In this document: piece by piece, positions 10,801-20,412 of the stretch
Layout: every line of letters begins with the position of its first letter
Position numbering within the stretch: the first letter of the stretch is position 1
The notes under the pieces: generated by a model
Database searches by the model: none
What the model was told of the DNA's origin: nothing
Seen by the model: only the letters and a program-made list of their open reading frames with translations
Position numbers and translations under genes: made by a program
From: Ancylostoma caninum
Taxonomy: Eukaryota > Nematoda > Chromadorea > Rhabditida > Ancylostomatidae
Assembly (NCBI GenBank): GCA_037903475.1
Contig: JBAJFG010000264.1
Location: 248,001 to 312,000 of the forward strand
Direction of reading: 5' to 3'
Length of the DNA: 64,000 nucleotides

Positions 10801-11729
10801 ACTCCGTTATATCGTCCATTACTTCCGCTCGAACTCCATTACAATACGTACAAATCACGTTAAATAACACTCCTACCACAACCCTGGTAGACAGTGGCGC
10901 TTCCATATCCTACATGAGAATAACCACCCTCAAAACCCTCGGACCAAATTTACAAGTTAATACTAACGTAACGAATGCTCAAGCAGCTAATGGAACAACG
11001 GTAGAATTGTTAGCCACAGTGACTCTCTCGGTACAAATTGGAACTCACCTTTTACATCATAAATTCCTCGTTTCTCCCGATCCTCAATGTCCCGCTCCAG
11101 TTCTGCTCGGATCCGACTTCATACGGAAATTGAACGAAGCCGGTCTGAAAGTAACTTTTGATTTACACGCACATCTATTGACCATTGGCGATGACACTCA
11201 TAGCATGATACAAGTGAACAGTATCATGCCTATTTCCCCATTACCATATGATGTACGTCTCATAGAAACAACAACGCCACCCAAAAGATCGACCAGCATC
11301 GTACCAGCGCATATAGATGGTTACTTTTCTTCCGCACCCCTTGATTTTATCATTGAAGATAACGAAAGAGATTCGGAACTAATGTATATCGTAGGTAGGT
11401 CATTATCCACACCAAATGGCAATGGCATATGCGCGATAACTATCCTTAACCAATCGTACACTGACATACAGCTGTACGAGAAGATGAAAATCGCTCATGC
11501 CACACCAATTTGCTTCCCACAAGAGCAAATATTTGCTGTCCAAAACTCACCATCGTATATACCTCCTGAAGCTAGATGGGAAGACAGAATCCCACTGTTT
11601 CCTATGCAACCAAAGACTCCCTATGACGTCGCTAATGAAATAGATCTGTCCAAATCCGCCCTAGCAGAACATCAAAAGGAACAACTTAGAGACCTAGTAA
11701 GACTCCACTTTAACGACTTAGAGACCTAG
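10801..11729 (+). CDS. pro: Aspartic protease and protease-RT linker of pol
   Basis: This is the C-terminal part of the frame opening at 8892, continuous with the envelope-like tail. The retropepsin active site is TTTLVDSGASISYM (about 10876-10920), and the second conserved element is VLLGSDF (about 11101-11121). Retroviral-type proteases act as dimers and cut the polyprotein. The linker extends about 200 residues toward RT. The frame stops at 11727-11729 because a 32-bp segment is duplicated: CTTAGAGACCTAGTAAGACT occurs at 11685 and again 32 bp later. The protease motifs themselves look intact. Confidence 0.8.
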
Positions 11730-11732
11730 TAA

Positions 11733-12266
11733 GACTCTAACGCTTTTGTAGGACCCGACGTTCATCTAGGACATTACAACGGACCCATCGAACATCGAAT
11801 AGACTTGATAAAAAACGCAGCCATCCCAACCAGGAAAATCTATCGAGTCCCTCTCGAGAAAAGGATGGAAATTGAGCGACAAATCACGCAAATGATCGAA
11901 GACGGAATAATTCGCGAGTCCACTTCTCCATTTTGCTCACCTATAGTCTTGGTTCGCAAACGAGAAGCTAACTCTTGGAGATTCACCATAGATTTTAGAG
12001 GACTCAATGCTATTACGAAACCACAACAATCCATCTTACCAAATATCCAAGACATAATCGATCTCTGCGCTAACAAATGATTCTTCCCTTGAATTCCAAC
12101 AAGGATTCCACCAGATTCCCCTAGAGGAAACACATTGTGAAAAGACAGCCTTTGCATGCTTCCTTGGAGCCTTTGAATACATCCGAATGCCTACGTGATT
12201 AAAGGGAGCCCCCGCGACATTCCAACGAATTATGGCCAACTTCAAGAAACATCTGCGAGCCCGTGT

Positions 12267-12268
<2 letters not shown>
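11733..12268 (+). pseudogene. Reverse transcriptase, N-terminal half, broken
   Basis: The frame 11805-12080 has the gypsy RT start: KIYRVPLEKR, then EDGIIRESTSPFCSPIVLVRK, then WRFTIDFRGLNAIT. It stops at TGA 12078-12080. Homology then continues in the next frame through GFHQIPLEE, EKTAFACFLGAFEYIRMP and LKGAPATFQRIM to the catalytic motif. Motif A reads SLEFQQGF, so the usual catalytic Asp is replaced by Glu. A further TGA falls where FG is expected after RMP. With the (TA) expansion that follows, this RT cannot be functional as it stands. Confidence 0.85.

Positions 12269-12336
<68 letters not shown>
12269..12336. repeat. (TA)34 microsatellite inside the RT catalytic motif
   Basis: 34 uninterrupted TA units run directly into TACATAGACGAC, which encodes the YIDD catalytic box. 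In frame the tract encodes alternating Tyr-Ile residues, inserting over 20 extra residues at the active site. The seed was presumably the Tyr-Ile codons of the motif. Confidence 0.95.
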
Positions 12337-12340
<4 letters not shown>

Positions 12341-14449
12341 GACGACCTGATAATTACTTCCGAGACACCGGAAGAACATCTTGTCGATATCGACAAAGTA
12401 CTCACGAAGATTGAACAGATTGGAATGAAGCTCAAAGCCTCTAAATGTGAATTTGCGCGAGAAGAAATCAAATTCCTCGGCTTCATACTAAGCAAAGACG
12501 GAATAAAACCTAACCCCGAAAAGACTAAGGCTATCGACGAATATCCGACACCAAAGAACCCAACGGACATTAAAGCCTTTCTAGGAATGTGTTCTTTCTT
12601 TCGTAGATTTGTTCAAAACTTTGCCTCAATTGCTTCACCCTTAACGGCACTGACCAAGAAAGATGCCCCATTCATCTGGACTTCAGAATGCGAAACAGCC
12701 ATGAACTTATTAAAGAAAGCTTTGACAACTGCCCCAGTCCTCGTCGCGCCTAAGCTAGGATCCCCATTTATTATCGAAACCGACAGTTCAGGGAAAGCGG
12801 TAGCAGGAGTGCTTAAACAAGAACAAGATGGCACCCTCGGAGTAATTGCATATGCTAGTAGAACCCTTACCATCCATGAATCCCGCTATCCAGCTATCGA
12901 ACTGGAAGCACTAGGTTTAGTGTACGCCGTACAAAAGCTTCGTCCATACATAGACGGAGCTAAATGCAACGTAATAACAGACCACGCTCCGTTAAAACCC
13001 CTTCTCCACCGAAAAGACCTGACAGGAAGATTAGCGAAATACCAGATGGTCTTGCAAGAATTCGACATTGTCATAACCTACAGACCTGGGAAAGGCAACG
13101 TTGTTTGCGACACGCTTTCACGCCTTCCTCCTGACGTCAACGCTATAAGAAGTATAGACGAAAGCCCAACTAATCCGCATCCATCCCTTTGTTTTGAATC
13201 TATATGTAAAGAACAAGATGAATGTCCCTGGATCGTCTCATACAAAGATGATCTCGAAAGTGAAGAACCAGGCCCAGAAACAGCCAACTATATCATACTG
13301 AATGGCATTCTGTATAAGTTACCAGAACGACTATATCAAGACCCACAAATAGTCTTACCGGAAAACTCTAAGATCAAGCACGAACTAATCAAACAAGTTC
13401 ACGAATCTAACTTCGGTACAGCACATCTAGGCATTCAAAAGACCCGTGCTGATATTGCTAAATTAGCAATTTGGAATAAAATGTCAACAGATATAGCCGA
13501 ATTCGTAAGATCATGCCCTTTATGCCAACTAAGGAAAAATCCAAGCGTTTATCGCACTAGTGAACCTCTTGATCGTTTCGAAATCCCAAAACGACCTTGG
13601 CAACGCCTACACTCCGACGTAGTAGGTCCGCTTCCTCAAACCCTTACCGGAAATAGATTCATCATAGTATTCGTAGATGCATTCTCAAAATTTATAATTG
13701 CTGAACCAATCCCAGATCAGAAAGCTACTACTACAGAAGATATTTTTGGAAACCGAATAGTATCCCGTTTTGGACCACCCGAAACTCTCGTGACTGACCA
13801 AGGCACTAATTACATGAGCGACATATTCCGCAATACCCTCAAAACCCTTAATGTCACTCGTAGAACTAGCACCCCCTACCATCATGAAAGCAATGGTCAA
13901 GTAGAACGAGCCAATAGAACCATCGAGGAACTCATTTCCATCGCCGTTGATCAGAAAAACGATCAATGGGACGATGTAATCCACCTAATGACCCACGCCT
14001 ACAATTTCACAGATAACACCTCTACCAAGTATTCCCCGCATTTAATTGTACACGGTCGCGAACCTAATAATGCATTTCGACTAGCCTTGCAACTACCATC
14101 AAAAACCTTCATAAGCGAAGATGACTACGTAGAACAACTAATATCAACCCTCCAAAACGTATGGAAAGACGTCGAGCACAACATCGCTACCACCCAGCAA
14201 ACTCAAAAATACCACTACGATCTAAGGAAAAGAGTAACCCCAACCGACTTCAAAACAGGTCAACAAGTATTAATAAGAAAAGATGTAGGACCAAAAATCG
14301 CACCTAAATTCGAAGGTCCATTTCCAATCGTAGATATCGAACGACCGAATACCACCGTGAAAGACGGACGTCGCCTCCGCACAATCCACTTCAATCGTCT
14401 AAAGCCTTACATCCCTGCAACTGAGATTACCAGTAACGAACAAGAGTAA
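12337..14449 (+). CDS. pol: pol C-terminal part: RT end, RNase H, integrase
   Basis: This is one open frame from the YIDD box to a TAA at 14447-14449. The RT end has KLKASKCEFAREEIKFLGF. RNase H has TDSSGKAVAGVL, ELEALG, TDHAPLKPLL and VVCDTLSRLP, which supply its acidic residues. Integrase has an HHCC zinc finger (HESNFGTAHLG...CPLCQ). Its catalytic DDE triad sits at LHSDVVGP, VTDQGTNY and GQVERANR, with 35-residue-type spacing between the last two. A C-terminal VLIRKDVGPKIAPKFEGPF segment follows, as in gypsy integrases. Order RT-RNase H-integrase defines Ty3/gypsy type. This section looks undamaged; the same reading continues backward through the (TA) tract. Confidence 0.92.
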
Positions 14450-14723
14450 AAAAAAAGAAATACCAAGATATTCACTAGCATACACGTATTAGTATTCAAG
14501 TATCACTCTGGTTAACTTCAACATTTATTATAGACATGCATGAGAAACTGGAAGAAAATTGCACTTCATAGCACCCTTTTTTGAGATAAGCTTCACAAAA
14601 CAATAGCTAAAGCTCTTAGTAACCCTCATAAATTGTAGCACCCATTAATGAGACCACTGAATAAAGATATAGGCAAGCATAAACAAGTAAACTCAACAAC
14701 TGTCCACTAACACTCCCCGCCCC
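14450..14723. other. Spacer between pol stop and antisense gene X1 end
   Basis: AT-rich DNA with an AATAAA on the plus strand at 14661-14666. This could serve as a polyadenylation signal for sense transcripts. No gene seen. Confidence 0.4.
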
Positions 14724-15199
14724 TCAGCTCACACTTTTATCGTCTCGCTCTGAGTCGAGAGGAATCGCCTCAAACATATCCTCGCGACCCTCGCGCTTCC
14801 CACCATCTACGCACTCCACAATTTTAGTTTCACGAGTACGACGATAACATCTAACGAACCAGCACATAACGAAATTCAGCCCACAAAACACGGCACACTC
14901 TTAAAAGTGAAAGAAAGACGACTGACTATGATAGAAAGAAGAATGAAATTAGACCAAAACAAGTAATAAAAAAACTAAAAAAAAACGACCTATCACTAGC
15001 GCCACCAGAACTGGCCACAATGAATGCCAATCAGCATCATCCACTCCAGAACTGATAGTCGTAGTAACAGGCGCGCACAGTCCGTAGGATCCACTTCCAC
15101 TTCGTAGCAAACGCAAAGAAACTCTCTGTCCCTCAAAAAGCAAACGCCGCTGTCAGAACAGCGAGACGGACAGAAACCGCGATCTACGGACCTCACCAT
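14724..15199 (-). pseudogene. Antisense gene X1: EGF-like single-pass membrane protein, frameshifted
   Basis: Two exons are inferred on the minus strand: 15199-14997, and 14897-14724 ending in TGA. Exon 1 starts MVRSVDRGFCPSRCSDSGVC and has the cysteine pattern C-x3-C-x4-C-x(n)-C-x-C-x8-C of an EGF-like module. A run of GCGCGC at about 15070-15076 shifts the frame by two relative to paralogue X2. In the shifted frame the protein continues through a Thr/Ser stretch into a hydrophobic helix (LWPVLVALV). The intron (GTGATA...TTTTAAGAG) cuts that helix. Exon 2 completes it and adds a basic flank (VRCYRRTRE) and an acidic tail ending DDKSVS. The shared design with X2, including intron position, argues for a real gene that recently lost its frame. 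No function is known. Confidence 0.65.
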
Positions 15200-15452
15200 C
15201 TAAAAAAAGAAGAAAAAAAAGAAATAACGACTCATAACCAAGAGAAAAAAAAGTTATCCAGTATCCACCGTACTACCATGTCCGTTAGTAAGCAATCCAA
15301 ACAAATAACATTTATTGTAACTTCAATAGGAAAATAACAACTAGAAAAAGCGTACTGTACATAACAAGTAGGAATATCAACAACTAACTACTGTACAAAA
15401 ACATGCGAGTAAATATACAAAGTATCATACAGGAAAACAACAAGGTGATCGC

Positions 15453-15900
15453 CTAAGGATCCGCGATCTCCAGAGGCGGCGCATTAGGCACCATACGACC
15501 CGCTGCAACACGCCCCTCCGAGCCCTCACGAACCAAAACCACACGGTAGCGACGACGAAAACGGACTACCAGCCAACCAACAGCCCAAAACACACCAAGC
15601 AAAGCGGTGCCAACTAAAAAGAAAACACTAATAACCCCATAAAATAAGTACTTTAAGTAACAATGTAAATGACAAAGTAAGTAAAAGATAAAATCACTCA
15701 CCCAAGCAAAGCAACAACCAACTAATCCAGAAACCCTCCGAAGAATCAGGAATAGTAGTACTGGTAGACAGTGGCGAACAATCCGACGGATCCACATCAA
15801 CGTCATAACAGACACAAAAATGCTCCTCAGCACTGGCAAAACACACGCCGCGATCCGAACAACGAGCCAAGCAAAAGCTACGATCAACAGAACTAGCCAT
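15453..15900 (-). CDS. Antisense gene X2: EGF-like single-pass membrane protein (two exons)
   Basis: Exon 1 is 15900-15702 and exon 2 is 15613-15453. The intron, 15701-15614, begins GTGAGTGA and ends TTTCTTTTTAG, which fits nematode consensus. The spliced frame is 119 codons and intact. The N-terminal MASSVDRSFCLARCSDRGVC starts an EGF-like module (six Cys, residues about 10-42), followed by a Thr/Ser-rich linker. A transmembrane helix (about 54-82) is split by the intron. Next come a strongly basic RFRRRYR stop-transfer flank and a 38-residue tail. No cleavable signal peptide is visible; the basic flank predicts N-outside, C-inside topology. It lies antisense to the LTR element, 3' of integrase, beside paralogue X1. 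I infer a retroelement-encoded accessory or captured gene; role unknown. Confidence 0.72.
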
Positions 15901-16335
15901 CTAAAACGAAAACATTAGAAGCAGGACCATTTTAACCAAATTAAACACTTATACCCGCGTAGAATAGCTAAATGAGCAAAATACCACCGAAAAGCGCTGC
16001 AAAACAACGGCATTGAAATAGTTGTATTTTCACGTAGAGACCCCCTTCAAAACGACCAAAACTAGCCAAAACCACGTCAAACACATATTAGAAGTAGTAA
16101 CCAGTAAGAAGAATCAAAGATAATGCGAGTAAAACAAAAAGAATATCAGTTCGCAGCGTCACCGTTCGAAATAACAGCGCTGCCGCCGTTATTGACTCAT
16201 TTCTAAACAGCCGCGACGCGACCGCACGCGCGCCACTACCACCGCCTAGGCACCAGCGCGCGCTTATTGTAGTCAAAGAAATGTCCAAACAACAACTTCT
16301 AGGCATACATCCAAGTAGGAACACTACACTAGTCG
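15901..16335 (-). other. Region upstream of X2; possible antisense promoter or extra exon
   Basis: A minus-strand frame (16324-16088) of 78 codons ends in a hydrophobic stretch (ILFVLLALSLILLTGYYF). It does not resemble X1 or X2. It may hold the promoter or leader of the antisense genes. The PLE pair interrupts the element directly next to it at 16336. Confidence 0.25.
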
Positions 16336-16390
16336 ATGATATTCTTCTGCGCCGTTCAGGTTGGTAGATGGAATTCTTTATTTTAATCGG

Positions 16391-16428
16391 CCCGACGTTT
16401 CGACGGTAACGTCTTCTTCAGAGGCCTG
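16391..16428 (-). ncRNA. Hammerhead ribozyme-like motif, PLE1 left end
   Basis: Minus strand reads CTGAAGA, then a GACG/CGTC stem around TTAC, then GAAAC. This matches the hammerhead core CUGANGA-stem II-GAAA. Hammerheads are established features of PLE pseudo-LTRs. Stem III is very short, so activity may need a dimeric RNA. Confidence 0.65.
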
Positions 16429-16659
16429 AAAGTGGTCTCAAGGCTATTTATGATCTGGACCGCCAAACGTCTCATCTCTCTCAGGAAACTATGGACATTC
16501 TCCCGAACACATCTGGAAATCCCTCACAGCTGAGTCTCACAACGTACCACGAATTCCACCGATTTTGCGATCTTCGTCCGCACTGTTTGATGACACTCTG
16601 GACGAATGAGTGCCACCAGGGACCCAAGATGGTCTATGGGTCACAGATACAATAGCGAT

Positions 16660-17220
16660 CTACAGCTCACAGAGAGGCATGAAGGGCAGGAAGTCATTTG
16701 TAATCGCCAAGCACTTATTTCGGTTGTTCATCTTGGGATTTCGAACCGAAATCCAAAACGCCTCTAGGAGCTTCCTTGTCGAGATCTCGGGCTCGTAGGC
16801 TAAAATCGTGCACATGACATTGAAGTCCAAACCGTCGTGTTCGTCATGTCTATGCTTCCCTAATGCCGACACCAAGCTGCCTCGTTTTTTGCTGGCCAAA
16901 TGTTCTTTCATACGTACACCGAGTACTCGTCCGGTTTCACCAATGTATACGGCATTGCAGGTCAAACATTTAATCTCATATATTACACCTGTTTGCGAAC
17001 AATCCCCATTCTTTCCGTATGGGCAAACAACGCAGTTGGTTGTTATGCACTGTCTATCGTAGAGTCTGTTTCGCACTAACTGTTTCTTGATGTTATCATT
17101 GGGGATGTTCACCAAGATCACATCATTTTGCAGTTGTGCTCGTACTAGACATCTTCGAAGTTCAGCGGTTGCCTCATCGCAAACAAATGGAAGACAAAGA
17201 GGGAGTTTGTTCGCTTTCAA
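16660..17220 (-). CDS. PLE1 left GIY-YIG endonuclease domain
   Basis: 186 codons, in the same frame as the upstream RT but separated from it by a TGA. Key residues: CVVCPYG, then GVIYEIKC, LTCNAVYIGETGR and RMKEHL. These are the GIY-YIG catalytic core, with a CxxC between the GIY and YIG parts and following histidines (HRHDEHD), as in canonical endonuclease-bearing PLEs. The domain nicks target DNA to prime reverse transcription. The sequence is identical at protein level to the right copy. The reported first codon is TTG, so the domain was probably translated as the C-terminus of the RT protein, not alone. Confidence 0.88.
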   Translation of the reverse strand: MKANKLPLCLPFVCDEATAELRRCLVRAQLQNDVILVNIPNDNIKKQLVRNRLYDRQCITTNCVVCPYGKNGDCSQTGVIYEIKCLTCNAVYIGETGRVLGVRMKEHLASKKRGSLVSALGKHRHDEHDGLDFNVMCTILAYEPEISTRKLLEAFWISVRNPKMNNRNKCLAITNDFLPFMPLCEL

Positions 17221-17226
17221 AATGTT

Positions 17227-18666
17227 TCAATATGCCCAGGGTCGTTTCCGTGGATGTTGAGGTGTTGAGTACCCGTTGCTGTTCGCAATGCTTCTTGCTA
17301 ACCGGACCGATTCTTGGCGTTCAGCTTCGCCAGTGCAAACTTGAGTGGCAGTTTTGAACATATTACGTACAACGGCTCGTTTAACAGCGGTTGGATGTGC
17401 AGATTTTGCGTGTAATATGATGTTTTTAGCGCTTGCCTTGCGATACCATTTAACCCTAATCAAGCCGTTGTGCAGATGTATTTGAGTGTTTAGGTAGGCC
17501 AACCAGCCGTCACTGGGGGTTTCTCGTGTAAGCCTTATGTATTGTGACTGTTGGTTGAGGATGTTGAAACACTCGTCCATTTCGGACTGTGTCGATGTGA
17601 CTATGCAACAGTCATCAATATACCGACAGTACATCAAGGGTAGACGGGCTAGCACTGGTTCTTCTATTCTGCTCATGAAACAGACAGCAAGAATAGGTGC
17701 TAGCCTTTGATCCATAGCAAGCCCTCGTATCTGACTAAAGTACTGTCCGGACCACTTGAAAACATTGCAGTTCAGGCATTCCTTGATCAAAGCAATTGTG
17801 CGCGCTACACTTAACCCGTACATCTCAATCGTCGGAGCATGCATTTCTAACATCTCCGATACTGCTTGTAGTGCTGCGCTATTTTGAACATTTGTGTACA
17901 AGGAAATCACATCGAATGATTCCATGACACAGTTCTGGTCAAAATGTGTTGTCCGTAGATATTCAAGGAATTGACACGTGTTTGACAAGTGAGAGGGCAC
18001 TTTGGGTAAGAGTTGGCTTACGATTTTAGTGAGAAACCACGAAATGCGGTCGGTTGGGCCACCCACACAACTTATTATAGGCCTGATTTTGAACGTGTTC
18101 GCCGACATCGCCGACATATCACACGCAAAGACCTTGTGGGTTTTGAGGAGACTATAGAACACAGGACATCTTGGATTGTCCAGCTTGAGGCAACTGACGA
18201 ATCGTTCGTCGAGGCCTGCCGACTTTCCAATCTGAACCCACACATCATTTAATCGTCTACATTGAGCCACGAAATCTTTCTCAGTCGCGCGATGGTACAC
18301 AGTTTCGTCTTGCAGATGGAGCTCAGTGCTTTCACGATCTAGTGATTGCGGAATAACGACGAATTCGCCGCCTTTATCACTTAGTGATACGCGCACTGTG
18401 CCATTGCTCACTAACTCACGCAACTCTCGAAACCCTTCCCGCTGCTTGTGCGTCATATTGCTGTAGCGGTATCTCTTGTATTTGTTGAAAACTTCAAGTA
18501 CCGCTGATGACAATATGCGGAATTTAATATCTACTTCATAAGCAGGTTCCGGTTCTTTGTAAAACAGGCGTGGGAAAGGAGCTTCGGGCAACAATCTCCT
18601 GCTGACTTGATGAAGGCTTTGTGCTCGCTTATCACGTTTCACTTTATCGCGGAGAAGGTCTCTCAA
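17227..18666 (-). pseudogene. PLE1 left reverse transcriptase
   Basis: 479-codon frame. PLE RT hallmarks: DKGGEFVVIP, YSLLKTHK, KIRPIISCVGGPT, SFDVISLYTNV (motif A), GLAMDQRLAP (motif B) and CRYIDDCCIV (catalytic box). A thumb with WYRKASAKN and LHAKSAHP follows. Compared with the right copy there are about seven changes. The most telling is Gly to Asp in motif B (GLAMD for GLAMG), which would likely impair the enzyme. It ends in a TGA seven bases before the endonuclease frame, without a frame change. Confidence 0.88.
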
Positions 18667-18766
18667 TCTATGGAGCCCTCCTACAACTTCGCGGAAAGTT
18701 ACTGCGTTGATGTTGCGGGCGGATGAGAAAGAAGGACCAAGAGCAAGGAATTCTAGAGCATTATCA

Positions 18767-18866
18767 ATTCTAGAGCTTCAAGTACCGCTGATGACAAAAG
18801 CATTTTTTAAAATGAATCTACAGCTGAGAATGCAAGGGTCACGGTAATTGGCAACACTCAAATTTC
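18767..18866. other. Spacer between inverted PLE1 copies
   Basis: 100 bp. It contains CTTCAAGTACCGCTGATGAC, a copy of an internal RT segment (also near 18491-18511), so a rearranged scrap of PLE1 lies at the junction. From about 18821 it is in frame with the right copy's ORF and adds N-terminal codons missing from the left copy. Confidence 0.75.
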
Positions 18867-18966
18867 TGATAATGCTCTAGAATTCCTTGGTCTTGGTCCT
18901 TCTTTCTCACCCGCCCGCAACATCAACGCAGTAACTTTCCGCAAAGTTGTAGGAGGGTTCCATAGA

Positions 18967-20406
18967 TTGAGAGACCTTCTCCGCGATAAAGTGAAACGTG
19001 ATAAGCGAGCACAAAGCCTTCATCAAGTCAGCAGGAGATTGTTGCCCAAAGCTCCTTTCCCACGCCTGTTTTACAAAGCACCGGAACCTGCTTATGAAGT
19101 AGATATTAAATTCCGCATATTGTCATCAGCGGTACTTGAAGTTTTCAACAAATACAAGACATACCGCTACAGCAATATGACGCACAAGCAGCGGGAAGGG
19201 TTTCGAGAGTTGCGTGAGTTAGTGAGCAATGGCACAGTGCGCGTATCACTAAGTGATAAAGGCGGCGAATTCGTCGTTATTCCGCAATCACTAGATCGTG
19301 AAATCACTGAGCTCCATCTGCAAGACGAAACTGTGTACCATCGCGCGACTGAGAAAGATTTCGTGGCTCAATGTAGACGATTAAATGATGTGTGGGTTCA
19401 GATTGGAAAGTCGGCAGGCCTCGACGAACGATTCGTCAGTTGCCTCAAGCTGGACAATCCAAGATGTCCTGTGTTCTATAGTCTCCTCAAAACCCACAAG
19501 GTCTTTGCGTGTGATATGTCGGCGATGTCGGCGAACACGTTCAAAATCAGGCCTATAATAAGTTGTGTGGGTGGCCCAACCGACCGCATTTCGTGGTTTC
19601 TCACTAAAATCGTAAGCCAACTCTTACCCAAAGTGCCCTCTCACTTTTCAAACACGTGTCAATTCCTTGAATATCTACGGACAACACATTTTGACCAGAA
19701 CTGTGTCATGGAATCATTCGATGTGATTTCCTTGTACACAAATGTTCAAAATAGCGCAGCACTACAAGCAGTATCGGAGATGTTAGAAATGCATGCTCCG
19801 ACGATTGAGATGTACGGGTTAAGTGTAGCGCGCACAATTGCTTTGATCAAGGAATGCCTGAACTGCAATGTTTTCAAGTGGTCCGGACAGTACTTTAGTC
19901 AGATACGAGGGCTTGCTATGGGTCAAAGGCTAGCACCTATTCTTGCTGTCTGTTTCATGAGCAGAATAGAAGAACCAGTGCTAGCCCGTCTACCCTTGAT
20001 GTACTGTCGGTATATTGATGACTGTTGCATAGTCACATCGACACAGTCCGAAATGGACGAGTGTTTCGACATCCTCAACCAACAGTCACAATACATAAGG
20101 CTTACACGAGAAACCCCCAGTGACGGCTGGTTGGCCTACCTAAACACTCAAATACATCTGCACAACGGCTTGATTAGGGTTAAATGGTATCGCAAGGCAA
20201 GCGCTAAAAACATCATATTACACGCAAAATCTGCACATCCAACCGCTGTTAAACGAGCCGTTGTACGTAATATGTTCAAAACTGCCACTCAAGTTTGCAC
20301 TGGCGAAGCTGAACGCCAAGAATCGGTCCGGTTAGCAAGAAGCATTGCGAACAGCAACGGGTACTCAACACCTCAACATCCACGGAAACGACCCTGGGCA
20401 TATTGA
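18967..20406 (+). CDS. PLE1 right reverse transcriptase
   Basis: 479 codons from the same reported start as the left copy; the frame is open further back to about 18821 without an ATG (NALEFLGLGPSF). RT motifs: SFDVISLYTNV, GLAMGQRLAP and CRYIDDCCIV, with the motif B Gly preserved. The thumb is WYRKASAKN. The family couples this RT to a GIY-YIG domain in one protein. Here a TGA at 20404-20406 separates the two domains without a frame change. If the stop is real this copy is also defective, unless it is read through. Confidence 0.88.
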   Translation: MRDLLRDKVKRDKRAQSLHQVSRRLLPKAPFPRLFYKAPEPAYEVDIKFRILSSAVLEVFNKYKTYRYSNMTHKQREGFRELRELVSNGTVRVSLSDKGGEFVVIPQSLDREITELHLQDETVYHRATEKDFVAQCRRLNDVWVQIGKSAGLDERFVSCLKLDNPRCPVFYSLLKTHKVFACDMSAMSANTFKIRPIISCVGGPTDRISWFLTKIVSQLLPKVPSHFSNTCQFLEYLRTTHFDQNCVMESFDVISLYTNVQNSAALQAVSEMLEMHAPTIEMYGLSVARTIALIKECLNCNVFKWSGQYFSQIRGLAMGQRLAPILAVCFMSRIEEPVLARLPLMYCRYIDDCCIVTSTQSEMDECFDILNQQSQYIRLTRETPSDGWLAYLNTQIHLHNGLIRVKWYRKASAKNIILHAKSAHPTAVKRAVVRNMFKTATQVCTGEAERQESVRLARSIANSNGYSTPQHPRKRPWAY

Positions 20407-20412
20407 AACATT

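Larger units (their letters stand above)
16336..18766 (-). mobile_element. Penelope-like element PLE1, left copy
   Basis: 2431 bp, near-perfect inverse of 18867-21298. It encodes RT and a GIY-YIG endonuclease on the minus strand and has a hammerhead-type motif in its outer end (16391-16428). It is truncated at the 5' end relative to the right copy. It is nested in the 3' part of the LTR element. No clear target duplication flanks the pair. Confidence 0.9.

Noticed and set aside
12268..12570. Minus-strand frame with a Tyr-Ile repeat
   Set aside because: Shadow of the (TA)34 tract and RT on the plus strand.
18013..19620. 79-codon frames at 18013-18252 (+) and 19381-19620 (-)
   Set aside because: Identical because they are antisense shadows in the two inverted PLE1 copies.
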